Origin: Sediminicola luteus
Lineage (GTDB): Bacteria > Bacteroidota > Bacteroidia > Flavobacteriales > Flavobacteriaceae
DNA: 64,000 nucleotides
Assembly: GCF_002514735.1 (NCBI RefSeq)
Contig: NZ_KZ300477.1
Location: forward strand, 187,879 to 251,878
Direction: 5' to 3'
The stretch's first letter is position 1, and each line of letters opens with the position of its first letter. The notes under the pieces are model-generated. The model ran no database searches, was not told where the DNA came from, and saw nothing but the letters and a program-made list of their open reading frames with translations. Positions 56,306-63,865 of this stretch are shown here, one piece after another. The position numbers and the translations under genes were made by a program.

Positions 56306-56896
56306 ATGCCTTTAGTAGCCCCTTTAAATCCGGAACACGATCCCGAAACCAGAAAACTGGCCGAGTTTTTTAATGAGACCCTCGGATTTTGTCCGAACTC
56401 CATTTTAACCATGCAGCACAGACCTGCCATTTCCAAGGCTTTTATCAATTTGAACAAAGCGGTAATGGCCAATGAAGGCCGGGTGTCCTCGGCCTTAAAA
56501 CGTATGATCGCCTGGGTAAGCAGCAATGCCACCGGATGCCGGTATTGTCAAGCACACGCCATACGGGCCGCAGAACGCTATGGTGCGGAACAAGAGCAAT
56601 TAGATAATATTTGGGAATACCGTACCCACCCTGCCTTTTCGGAGGCCGAACGGGCCGCCCTCGATTTTTCACTGGCCGCTTCTCAGGTACCCAATGCCGT
56701 AGATGCCGAGATTAAAGAGCGATTGTATGCCCATTGGAACGAAGGCGAAATCGTAGAAATGCTCGGGGTCATCTCACTGTTCGGTTACCTAAACCGCTGG
56801 AACGACTCCATGGGAACCATTGTAGAGGATGGTGCCATAGAAAGCGGGGAGCAATATTTGGGCAAACACGGTTGGAACCGTGGGAAGCATGTGTAG
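56306..56896 (+). CDS. Carboxymuconolactone decarboxylase / AhpD-like protein
   Basis: A 196-residue helical protein of the CMD/AhpD family, peroxidase-related type. The redox motif C78-R-Y-C81 with H84 (TGCRYCQAH) is intact, as in AhpD, where the cysteines pass electrons to a peroxiredoxin. It is divergent from OsmC with a 110-bp gap, so both oxidative-stress genes may share a control region. A paralogue lies at 60360. Confidence 0.92.
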   Translation: MPLVAPLNPEHDPETRKLAEFFNETLGFCPNSILTMQHRPAISKAFINLNKAVMANEGRVSSALKRMIAWVSSNATGCRYCQAHAIRAAERYGAEQEQLDNIWEYRTHPAFSEAERAALDFSLAASQVPNAVDAEIKERLYAHWNEGEIVEMLGVISLFGYLNRWNDSMGTIVEDGAIESGEQYLGKHGWNRGKHV

Positions 56897-56897
56897 T

Positions 56898-56952
56898 TTT
56901 TAGAGACTAAAGACCGCTTCGCTGCTAGAAAATAGAACAAAGACTAGAGTCA
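56898..56952. repeat. Degenerate AGACTA-type short repeat
   Basis: The gap after the AhpD-like gene holds AGAGACTAAAGACC, then GCTTCGCTGCTAGAAAATAG, then AAAGACTAGAGTC. The AGACTA unit recurs with slight changes. Such degenerate AGACTA tracts are, from memory, common in Flavobacteriaceae intergenic regions. Confidence 0.3.
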
Positions 56953-56974
56953 TTCCAAGTGTGCCTCCACAGGC

Positions 56975-58069
56975 TTATTGTTCCATATTTCTGTTTAGGG
57001 TTTGCAAATACTCAAAAGCACGGTTCAAAACGGCATCAGTTTTATGGGTAAGATCATCAGGGCTGTTTTTCACTTCGATAGCGGGTTGTATGCCTATGCC
57101 CTCGTAATTGGTCATTTGGGCATCGTAAAAGCGCATATGCGACAAGCTTACTTCCCAACCATTGGGGAGCTTGAACTCGTACATGTCTGAAAATATCCCT
57201 TCCGTAGTCTGTCCGATCAAAACCACTTGGGGTTGGCGGTGCATGGCCAACAAAAACACCTCGGCAGCACTGGCGGTAAAATCACTGGTTAGAATGATCA
57301 ATTTCTTACGAAATCGAAATTTCCCATGGGGTTTAAGATACCATGCTTTCTTTTTAGTGAAGTTTTGGGTGTCCTTTATCCGGGTTTCTTTGTAATGCCC
57401 CAATTTCTTTTCGTTAACGAAACGGTTGGCTATGGTATAGCTATTTTTATCCCAACCACCACCGTTAAAACGTAGGTCCAAGATTACCGCTTCGGAAGTT
57501 TGCATGTTTTGCAAGGCCTTATTTAGGGCTTTGTCAAGTTTTCCGAATGTAGGGCCCGGCATTTCGTCTATACGGATGTAGCCAAAACGCGCATGTGTTC
57601 GATATTGAAAATGAGCATCTTTACTTACTTTCTGGTATTGGGCCTCGGAAAAACCAAATGCCTTTAAACGAGCATCCATAATACCTTTAAAGGCATCCCA
57701 TTTTTCTTGGATAGGAAAGGCTTTCTCTATCGCAAAGGTATAAGACGGGCCACATTCCAAATCCCTTTCTTCAAAATCGGCCTCTAGGGTTACATGGCCA
57801 TCGTTCAATTCTTGCAGCATGGCACAACCGATCTCAAACAACTGCCTATTGGTGGTTTCCGGGGTAACTTGTTGGCCGTACTTGGTCTGTATTTGGTTCC
57901 AATCGACCCTTTTCAGATCAAAATTGGCATAGCGCTTATGGAAAGTTTCCCAAAGGGCGTCAAAATTTTCTTGAGGATTATCTATAGCTTCCCATTGGGC
58001 AGGCATCGATTGGAAAAACATCAAAAGTATACCAATAGCTAGTCTGGGTAGTTGTGGTAGGCGGTACAT
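56975..58069 (-). CDS. S41 family peptidase (C-terminal processing protease-like)
   Basis: A 364-residue exported protein with an N-terminal signal (about 1-24) and an S41 core. The catalytic serine is S267 in ILTSDFTASAAE and the family strand DLRFNGGGW is at 198-206; the oxyanion/dyad lysine lies further on. There is no clear PDZ domain, unlike Tsp/CtpA, so it belongs to the smaller tricorn-like or IRBP-like S41 group. Substrates unknown. It is a single-gene unit. Confidence 0.88.
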   Translation of the reverse strand: MYRLPQLPRLAIGILLMFFQSMPAQWEAIDNPQENFDALWETFHKRYANFDLKRVDWNQIQTKYGQQVTPETTNRQLFEIGCAMLQELNDGHVTLEADFEERDLECGPSYTFAIEKAFPIQEKWDAFKGIMDARLKAFGFSEAQYQKVSKDAHFQYRTHARFGYIRIDEMPGPTFGKLDKALNKALQNMQTSEAVILDLRFNGGGWDKNSYTIANRFVNEKKLGHYKETRIKDTQNFTKKKAWYLKPHGKFRFRKKLIILTSDFTASAAEVFLLAMHRQPQVVLIGQTTEGIFSDMYEFKLPNGWEVSLSHMRFYDAQMTNYEGIGIQPAIEVKNSPDDLTHKTDAVLNRAFEYLQTLNRNMEQ

Positions 58070-58196
58070 GATGGTATTGTTTGCTACAAACCTAAGACCT
58101 CAATTTAAAACACGGCTTGAAAAGTTGCCAAAATTGACCGAACTGTAGTTTTATAGGAATGAATGGTTAACCCGAACCTTGGCTTTTAGTATGAAA

Positions 58197-59819
58197 TTAA
58201 AAATCCAACAATTTGAAATTTATACTCGAACCATACAATACATAGCAACGCAGCTGTTTACGTTGCATACGCTTGCCCTTAAAATCGAATACCGAGATCT
58301 TTAGAAAAACGGGAAATGCCTCAGCCTTGGTTTTTCGGCCATTCATTATCCAAGATTGCCCGGCATCTTCGATATAAAAGCCATCGCCCGAATCACTTAA
58401 AAAACCGGGGGCGGTCGATTGGGGTTCCCAAACAAAATAGCGATTATCCGGACCAACGAACTGAAGTTCGATATCCGCGGGATGCCCCTCCCATTCGGCA
58501 TAAACAAAGCGCCCGTTTTCCAATGTGCCCATTTTAGATTGGTATCGCGTGAGGTTTTTTACCATAAGGCCATGAACGCTGTTATCGGGTTCTGGGAAAA
58601 ACCCTTCGGCAATAAGGTGAAAATACCGAAACAAGAAATTCTTGGCACGCATAGTATCGCCGAGGGCCTCATAGGTTAGGTATAGATCTACATACGAACG
58701 CTGGCGATTCGGATAGCGCTTAAACTGTTCTTGGTATAATTCCAAAGCCTCATTATTCAAATGGTAAGCACTGAAAATAAGGGCCAACACCCGTTTATGG
58801 TTTAGATCGAAATCTCCGGACCTATAAAACCTGTCGATAATGCTTTGTGTCGTCGGCGTTGTTCCGTAAGATTCCATAATAAGTTGCAGCGCTTGCAATT
58901 TTTGAATGGGCGTAAGGGCCTTAAAATTTCCTTGTAAAAAAAATGGCAATACATCTTCGGGCTTCTCCGAATCAATAAGGGGTTTAAGCGCCGTGGGTAA
59001 AAAGGCCTGTGTAGCTACCAAGGGTTGGGCATCTCCCTGGTAGAACAGATCACTGGTCTTTAATTTGTTATTGACTGCCTCGCTAGACGGTTTTTCGTAA
59101 AAACCGTTTTTCGTGTTGATGATAAAAACACCACTTGAGCCTTCACTTCCATAAATTGAGGTACCCGCCAATCCTGGTATAAATGCTACCCGCTTAATAA
59201 AAGATGCAGGAATATTTGGTGGTTGGCTAAGTATCATACCATCGACATCATAGAGTATTTTGGGGCCAGGATTAGGATCACTACCATCGGAATAAAAGGA
59301 GTCACGAAAATTTCGAATGGGAAACCTTCCCGCTATTGCTCCAGCAAAATCTAAAGCGTTCGTATTCAATTCAGATTCGTCCAAAACATAAAGCGCATGT
59401 CCTGATGTTTTTTTGTCTTTTACCCCAAATGAAGATATGATCATATCGGGGTTTTTATGGTATTCGGTCAAGATATCCTTGTACTTGGGCGTACGGATTC
59501 TTTCTTTAGCGGAAACGGTCACATCTTCCAAAGCCACTCTTTTCTCCGTGAGGTTTATATTGATGTTGGTCGTTTGGCCATCAACCGTTCTAAAGACGGT
59601 TTCATAGCCTAGCATGGAATACTGGAGCACATTACCTCTTTTTGTGGCTATTCGGTAACGACCATCGGCATCGGTAAGCGTACCTTGGGCCAGATCTTTG
59701 ATTTTAACGGCCACCCCTTCCACGGGCCTACCTTGATCAAAAACAAAACCATTGATGGTAACCGGTTCTTGGGCCCAAAGCCATGGCCCTAATACAAAAA
59801 GGAATATTAGTTTATTCAT
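58197..59819 (-). CDS. Receptor-like protein: carboxypeptidase-like and TonB plug domains without a barrel
   Basis: A 540-residue exported protein (signal peptide to about 16). Residues about 20-92 are a carboxypeptidase regulatory-like domain (TINGFVFDQGRPVEGVAVKI); about 100-240 resemble a TonB plug (GPKILYDVDGMILSQPPNIPASFIKRVAFIPG and GSEGSSGVFIINTKNGF). Instead of a barrel the rest is helical, TPR-like (about 310-430: LALIFSAYHLNNEALELYQEQFKRYPN), then a beta-rich end. It cannot be an ordinary receptor. The whole frame is intact. Function unknown; perhaps a periplasmic accessory that mimics a plug. Confidence 0.85.
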   Translation of the reverse strand: MNKLIFLFVLGPWLWAQEPVTINGFVFDQGRPVEGVAVKIKDLAQGTLTDADGRYRIATKRGNVLQYSMLGYETVFRTVDGQTTNININLTEKRVALEDVTVSAKERIRTPKYKDILTEYHKNPDMIISSFGVKDKKTSGHALYVLDESELNTNALDFAGAIAGRFPIRNFRDSFYSDGSDPNPGPKILYDVDGMILSQPPNIPASFIKRVAFIPGLAGTSIYGSEGSSGVFIINTKNGFYEKPSSEAVNNKLKTSDLFYQGDAQPLVATQAFLPTALKPLIDSEKPEDVLPFFLQGNFKALTPIQKLQALQLIMESYGTTPTTQSIIDRFYRSGDFDLNHKRVLALIFSAYHLNNEALELYQEQFKRYPNRQRSYVDLYLTYEALGDTMRAKNFLFRYFHLIAEGFFPEPDNSVHGLMVKNLTRYQSKMGTLENGRFVYAEWEGHPADIELQFVGPDNRYFVWEPQSTAPGFLSDSGDGFYIEDAGQSWIMNGRKTKAEAFPVFLKISVFDFKGKRMQRKQLRCYVLYGSSINFKLLDF

Positions 59820-60155
59820 CGGTGTTGGTTAAATCGACAAACAGAGAAAAAGCCTAAAAAGCTTATAATCATAAATATAACACCTTTATGATTGGCCAAA
59901 AAGCGATAGGAAAGAATAACCCTAGTTTAAAATGACCTTGGGTATATTAATTAATGTTATCCATTAATTGATAACCCTTAGGGAACTTACTACTCTTTGT
60001 GGTCTAGTTTCACCTCTCAAAACCAACCTATAGATTAAATTTTATGGAAATACCACGGCCAAGGGAAATTTTGACAACTGCTCGGGAAATAGGGCCTAAC
60101 AAATAGGTGAATACCCGCCGCATCTTTGCATTGTAATTAAAAAACAACGCAAAAG
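59820..60155. other. 336-bp intergenic stretch
   Basis: No gene larger than a few codons is supported. A possible weak TTGACA (about 60074) and a near-consensus -7 box CATCTTTG at 60121-60128 lie before the 50-residue gene. CATCTTTGC and GCAAAAGATG (60121-60129, 60149-60158) can pair and include the start codon of the small gene. Confidence 0.35.
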
Positions 60156-60308
60156 ATGGAACATAACAATAGCTTTTATAAGATCATTCACCTACTCACC
60201 GGTCCTTTTAAAAACAAGGTAAATACCGAAGTACCGCTTACCCATTGTGAGCATAATGCCCATCACGATTTTTATTGTGAAGCCGAACGTCCGTTTCCGT
60301 TGGACTAA
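60156..60308 (+). CDS. 50-residue Cys/His-rich small protein
   Basis: An ATG-started frame of 50 codons. The centre reads HCEHNAHHDFYCE (residues 30-42): two cysteines and four histidines within 13 residues, a likely metal-binding cluster. Flanking parts are ordinary and not membrane-like. It is in the same direction as, and 52 bp ahead of, the AhpD-like gene and the cupredoxin-like gene. The codon use is normal and the frame is uninterrupted. I do not recognise the family. Confidence 0.55.
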   Translation: MEHNNSFYKIIHLLTGPFKNKVNTEVPLTHCEHNAHHDFYCEAERPFPLD

Positions 60309-60359
60309 TCATTCAAGAACAAAAATTTAATCAATTATATAATCTAAAATTATTATAGC

Positions 60360-60908
60360 ATGTATACTTATAACGTACCTAAAAGAGAAGAAGTAAGTAC
60401 CGATAACCAAGGTATTTTCGACAATTTGAAAAACCAATTGGGCTTTGTACCCAATCTTTACGCTACCTATGCACATTCTGAAAACGCCCTAAAGAACTAC
60501 TTGGCCTTAAATGGTGCCAAAAGCTCTTTAAAAGCCAAGGAAAAAGAGGCGGTAAACTTGGCCGTAAGTGAGGTAAACGGTTGTCTGTACTGTTTGTCGG
60601 CCCACACGGCCATAGCCAAAATGAACGGCTATAACGAAGCCCAGATCTTAGAGCTTAGGGCCGGTAAAGCCTCTTTCGACCCTAAACTGGATGCCTTAGC
60701 CGCCTTGGCCAAGAATATTACCGAAAACAAAGGTAGGGCCAGTGAAGGCGTTTTGGCCAATTTTCACGAACAAGGTTGGACCAACGAAAACCTAATCGAT
60801 ACCATAGTATTGGTTGGCGACAAGACCATCTCAAATTACGTGAACAATCTGACCCAAGTACCTATCGATTTTCCGGTAGCCCAACCTTTAGATGCTATTG
60901 TGGCTTAA
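60360..60908 (+). CDS. Carboxymuconolactone decarboxylase / AhpD-like protein (second copy)
   Basis: A 182-residue CMD-family protein with C75-L-Y-C78 and H82 (NGCLYCLSAHT). The N-terminus QGIFDNLKNQLGFVPNLYATYAHSENALKNY matches the AhpD-related 'peroxidase-like' group. It follows the small Cys/His protein and precedes a MITE-like hairpin and the cupredoxin-like gene, and parallels the copy at 56306. Role in peroxide or other redox chemistry is inferred. Confidence 0.92.
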   Translation: MYTYNVPKREEVSTDNQGIFDNLKNQLGFVPNLYATYAHSENALKNYLALNGAKSSLKAKEKEAVNLAVSEVNGCLYCLSAHTAIAKMNGYNEAQILELRAGKASFDPKLDALAALAKNITENKGRASEGVLANFHEQGWTNENLIDTIVLVGDKTISNYVNNLTQVPIDFPVAQPLDAIVA

Positions 60909-60956
60909 TAAATTATCAAAAATTAAGAACGAAAAACAATCACTAATAAATAAAAC

Positions 60957-61118
60957 GTAACTAATCAGTGTCGCAGGTTTTGAAGCGAGAAATAGGGATT
61001 TTGGGTGCTGTTGAAGTGATTTTTTTCAAAGCATAGCACCGCTATGTGAGAAAAAAATCATAAAAACAGAGCGTAAAAGACCATTTCGTAGCCAAAATAG
61101 GGGACTCTGATTAGTTAC
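60957..61118. mobile_element. 162-bp MITE-like long inverted-repeat element
   Basis: Perfect 12-bp terminal inverted repeats GTAACTAATCAG (60957-60968) and CTGATTAGTTAC (61107-61118), which extend with one mismatch to 16 bp. Inside, TGATTTTTTTC pairs with GAAAAAAATCA and CATAGC with GCTATG around an ACC loop; GCTGTT, GAAAT and TTTTG also have their partners in the right order. The whole element therefore folds into a single long hairpin. No transposase lies inside and no clear target-site duplication is seen. It separates the AhpD-like gene from the cupredoxin gene. Confidence 0.75.
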
Positions 61119-61132
61119 AATAATAACAAATC

Positions 61133-61516
61133 ATGAAAAAAGTAATCGCAATCGTAGCCTTGGTATTCGGATTCGCCTTGACCGCCCAGGCCCAGGACAA
61201 AATGATGAAAACCGGGACCATCGCCCTAACCCAAACCCCAGGGGAGTTTACCCAGAAACAGTTAGAGGTAAAGGAAGGTACTTATGTTTTTGAAATCGCC
61301 AATAAAGGGGTTGGTCACGATGTAGGTTTTGTATTGGTGCCCAAGGGAAAGGACATTACCAAAGAGGCCAACCATATTAAAACGGCCTATGTTACCCAAA
61401 TGGTAGCTACCGGTACCACCCAGAAATCCAAGCCAACTACCTTGGCCAAAGGAGAATATGTGTACTTCTGTCCGTTAAACCCAACGGCCACCGACAATAC
61501 CTTGGTGGTAAAATAA
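61133..61516 (+). CDS. Cupredoxin-like periplasmic protein
   Basis: A 127-residue protein with signal peptide (cleaved after AQAQ, residue 21) and a cupredoxin fold: VKEGTYVFEIANKGVGHDVGFVL and GEYVYFCPLNPTATDNTLVV. H62 and C113 match two of the type 1 copper ligands, but the expected downstream His and Met of the C-x-n-H-x-n-M loop are replaced. So copper binding may be lost or different. A terminator follows at 61571-61610. It starts 14 bp beyond the MITE-like element. Confidence 0.8.
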   Translation: MKKVIAIVALVFGFALTAQAQDKMMKTGTIALTQTPGEFTQKQLEVKEGTYVFEIANKGVGHDVGFVLVPKGKDITKEANHIKTAYVTQMVATGTTQKSKPTTLAKGEYVYFCPLNPTATDNTLVVK

Positions 61517-61570
61517 TGATAGAGAAGATCGAGCCATAGGCTCTTAAAGAAGCAGCCGCTTTTTTTCATA

Positions 61571-61610
61571 AAGGACGATTCCAGCTATAGTAAAACACGG
61601 AATCGTCCTT
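61571..61610 (+). terminator. Rho-independent terminator of the cupredoxin-like gene
   Basis: Perfect 12-bp stem AAGGACGATTCC/GGAATCGTCCTT with a 16-nt loop and T-run up to 61614. It lies 55 bp after the cupredoxin stop and just before the stop of the convergent DUF1801 gene, so it may serve both. Confidence 0.85.
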
Positions 61611-61615
61611 TTTTA

Positions 61616-61969
61616 TTACCCTTTTCGATACCATGCCAACATAGCGTCCAACACCGCTTTCAGCTCGGGCAGGGGTAAATCGGCCTCCGTAGAGATCCGA
61701 AATATTTTCATACGTGCCCGTTGGCCTTGTTCTAAAGCAGGATGGTCTAGCCGTTTCCCTTCTACAAAACCCACATAAGGTTCTCCCGTTTTCTTATCCG
61801 TCCACAGATAACAACACATTTTCTTACCGTAGCAGAAAAAGGGCATCCCATACTTAAGCTGATGGTTTAGGTGTTCGTCCTGTTTTAAGATAAAGTCGCG
61901 AAGGGCCAACAGGGTTCCCCGAAGCGGTTCTGGTTTGTTCAGATAAAATTCCAAGAGTTTCTCTGACAT
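61616..61969 (-). CDS. DUF1801 domain protein
   Basis: A 117-residue cytoplasmic protein. HQLKYGMPFFCYGKKMCCYLW and KTGEPYVGFVEGKRLDHPAL are typical of DUF1801 (YdhG/YjbR-like MmcQ-related folds). Role unknown. It is 25 bp downstream of the GyrI-like gene, probably in one transcript with it. Confidence 0.88.
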   Translation of the reverse strand: MSEKLLEFYLNKPEPLRGTLLALRDFILKQDEHLNHQLKYGMPFFCYGKKMCCYLWTDKKTGEPYVGFVEGKRLDHPALEQGQRARMKIFRISTEADLPLPELKAVLDAMLAWYRKG

Positions 61970-61994
61970 AAAATGTGGATAGAGGTGTTTTACG

Positions 61995-62453
61995 CTATTT
62001 CAAGGCAATATAAATATCGACCACACCCTGTGTTGGGTCACTATACTGCGGATCGTAGGCCTCAAAATCGGTGGTATAGGCCCGATCCAGGTCGGCTTGC
62101 CAGATGCGATGCCATGCTTCGACCACCGCCCCTTTCGTAAGATCGCCTTTCGCTTGGAATTTTTGGTAATCGCCCTGTTGAATAATTACAGAATGCATAC
62201 CCTCAGGAACGGGAGTTCCAGCAGCCACCTTACACCCCAAATACATCGTATAGGGTTGGGTATGATCCCCATCATAATCCGAATAGCAAGCATATAGCCA
62301 ATGATCCAATTTTCCCGGGATTTTTTCCAAAATACCTGCTGCCATAAAACGGTTCCAAAGCGCCGGGATATCTTGGTCGGCTTTTCCGGCAGCATTGGAT
62401 GTTCGTACCGAGAGTCCCATAATCGTAACCGAAGTAATCGTTGTTTTTTCCAT
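61995..62453 (-). CDS. GyrI-like effector-binding domain protein
   Basis: A 152-residue stand-alone GyrI/AraC-type effector-binding domain: MGLSVRTSNAAGKADQDIPALWNRFMAAG, GCKVAAGTPVPEGMHSVIIQQGDYQKFQAKG and VVDIYIALK. Such domains bind small molecules or interact with gyrase. It is paired with a WYL regulator 186 bp upstream, an arrangement I recall from other Bacteroidota. Function unknown. Confidence 0.88.
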   Translation of the reverse strand: MEKTTITSVTIMGLSVRTSNAAGKADQDIPALWNRFMAAGILEKIPGKLDHWLYACYSDYDGDHTQPYTMYLGCKVAAGTPVPEGMHSVIIQQGDYQKFQAKGDLTKGAVVEAWHRIWQADLDRAYTTDFEAYDPQYSDPTQGVVDIYIALK

Positions 62454-62639
62454 GTTTTCTTGTCCTGTTTATAGTTTGATATTAAAGTGCCCATCATAAC
62501 ACTATGTTGATTTATGACAAGATTACTACCCTATTATGACAGCCTTGTGTCAGACGTTTTTGATGGTATAGGAATTCTGATTTATTTACAACGGTTCCAA
62601 TGGTTTGGAATTCTACATTTGCCGCAAATTTTGAGATAC

Positions 62640-63335
62640 CTACCACTCCTTGGAGGCCTCTTCAAAATACTCCCTCAGGGTAAATCCATGGGGTTCAAAG
62701 GTTTCGGTCAATTCGGTTAATTGTTTTATATGATCAAGGCGAAAGGCCCGAAAAGCCTGTCGTAAACGGCAATAGGCGATTAAAATCCAGTTGCCTTGGG
62801 TGCTATACAACGCAAAAGGTTCGATATGCCTTTCGGTTTCTACCTCCTGTAAAGAGAAATAGCGAATCTTCAACAGCCGAAAATGGGTTATGGCCGATTG
62901 GATGTTCATTAGGTTATCGCTGGTAGCTTCTTGCCCCGGATAGTTATAAATGGCTACCCGTTCGGCCAAGAGTTCAGAGCGGTCTTTTTGACTGAATTGC
63001 ATTACAGCCTTTATCTTGGTTACCGCCTCGTTATAATGGTTCAGTAGGGAAGCATCCTTGTTTTGGGCCACCAATTGTTGGGCCGTAATCAAGGCGTTGG
63101 CTTCTTCTTCGGAGAACATGACCGGCGGCAAGCGATAGCCCTCCATTAAGGAATATCCACGACCTTCTTCGGTAAAAATAGGGATACCAGATTTCTCGAG
63201 GGTGCGGATATCGCGATAGATGGTACGTATACTTACCCCATGTTTATCGGCCAATTGTTTGGCGGTAATCAGCCGTTGCGATTGCAATTGGGTCAAAATG
63301 GCCGTTAAGCGGGCCAATCTTGGTTTTTCCTCCAT
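62640..63335 (-). CDS. HTH/WYL-domain transcriptional regulator (YafY family)
   Basis: A 231-residue regulator. Residues about 7-55 are a DeoR-type winged helix (LITAKQLADKHGVSIRTIYRDIRTLEKSGIPI), and about 140-215 a WYL domain (HIEPFALYSTQGNWILIAYCRLRQAFRAFRLDHI). WYL domains sense nucleotides or single-stranded DNA-like ligands in several regulators. It lies in one direction with the GyrI-like and DUF1801 genes and is 12 bp downstream of the DinB-family gene. Confidence 0.92.
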   Translation of the reverse strand: MEEKPRLARLTAILTQLQSQRLITAKQLADKHGVSIRTIYRDIRTLEKSGIPIFTEEGRGYSLMEGYRLPPVMFSEEEANALITAQQLVAQNKDASLLNHYNEAVTKIKAVMQFSQKDRSELLAERVAIYNYPGQEATSDNLMNIQSAITHFRLLKIRYFSLQEVETERHIEPFALYSTQGNWILIAYCRLRQAFRAFRLDHIKQLTELTETFEPHGFTLREYFEEASKEW

Positions 63336-63347
63336 AAAAGGGTTGGG

Positions 63348-63863
63348 TTAGGGTAATTGTTTTTGATGATGTTTTACATGATACAGGGTAAAATAACCCA
63401 TTTCACGCACACTTAGCGGGCCCAATAACGGATGCGGAATGGTTTGGCTATCTAAAAAACCGTCGTCGAAAGTAGCTAGATTTTCAGCCAATTGGGCCAC
63501 CCCGGTTTCTATGTTTGCCATCAGCCCCTCCTTTTGTTCAAAGGGGATGACCTCCGGAGAAAAAGGGTTGGTTGCCCGGCCTCCCTTTAAAAGCGTGGTA
63601 TTGTAAAAGGTGCTGAGTTCGGTATAATCCATAGGTTCGCGGCTTAAGGTGCCAAAGCCCCTTTCTAATAAGCTGTTTTCCGAAGCCAGCAAGCGGACCA
63701 AGGGTTTTACGCTTAACCAGATATGTGCCAATTGTTGTCCGGCCGACCATTTTCCATTTTTGGTGGCCTCGAATTCCGTTTGGGAAAGCCCATCGATCTG
63801 CGCCATAAAACTTTGATGCCGGGCCACTAACTTTTCCTTTAATTCTTGCTTACTGAGATGCAT
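63348..63863 (-). CDS. DinB-family four-helix-bundle protein
   Basis: A 171-residue DinB/YfiT-like protein: helices with GKWSAGQQLAHIWLSV, and YFTLYHVKHHQKQL at the C-terminus supply the three metal-coordinating His residues typical of the fold. These proteins often act as mycothiol/bacillithiol-type transferases or are damage-inducible, with uncertain function. Despite the name it is unrelated to DNA polymerase IV, whose stop lies 2 bp upstream. Confidence 0.9.
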   Translation of the reverse strand: MHLSKQELKEKLVARHQSFMAQIDGLSQTEFEATKNGKWSAGQQLAHIWLSVKPLVRLLASENSLLERGFGTLSREPMDYTELSTFYNTTLLKGGRATNPFSPEVIPFEQKEGLMANIETGVAQLAENLATFDDGFLDSQTIPHPLLGPLSVREMGYFTLYHVKHHQKQLP

Positions 63864-63865
63864 AC

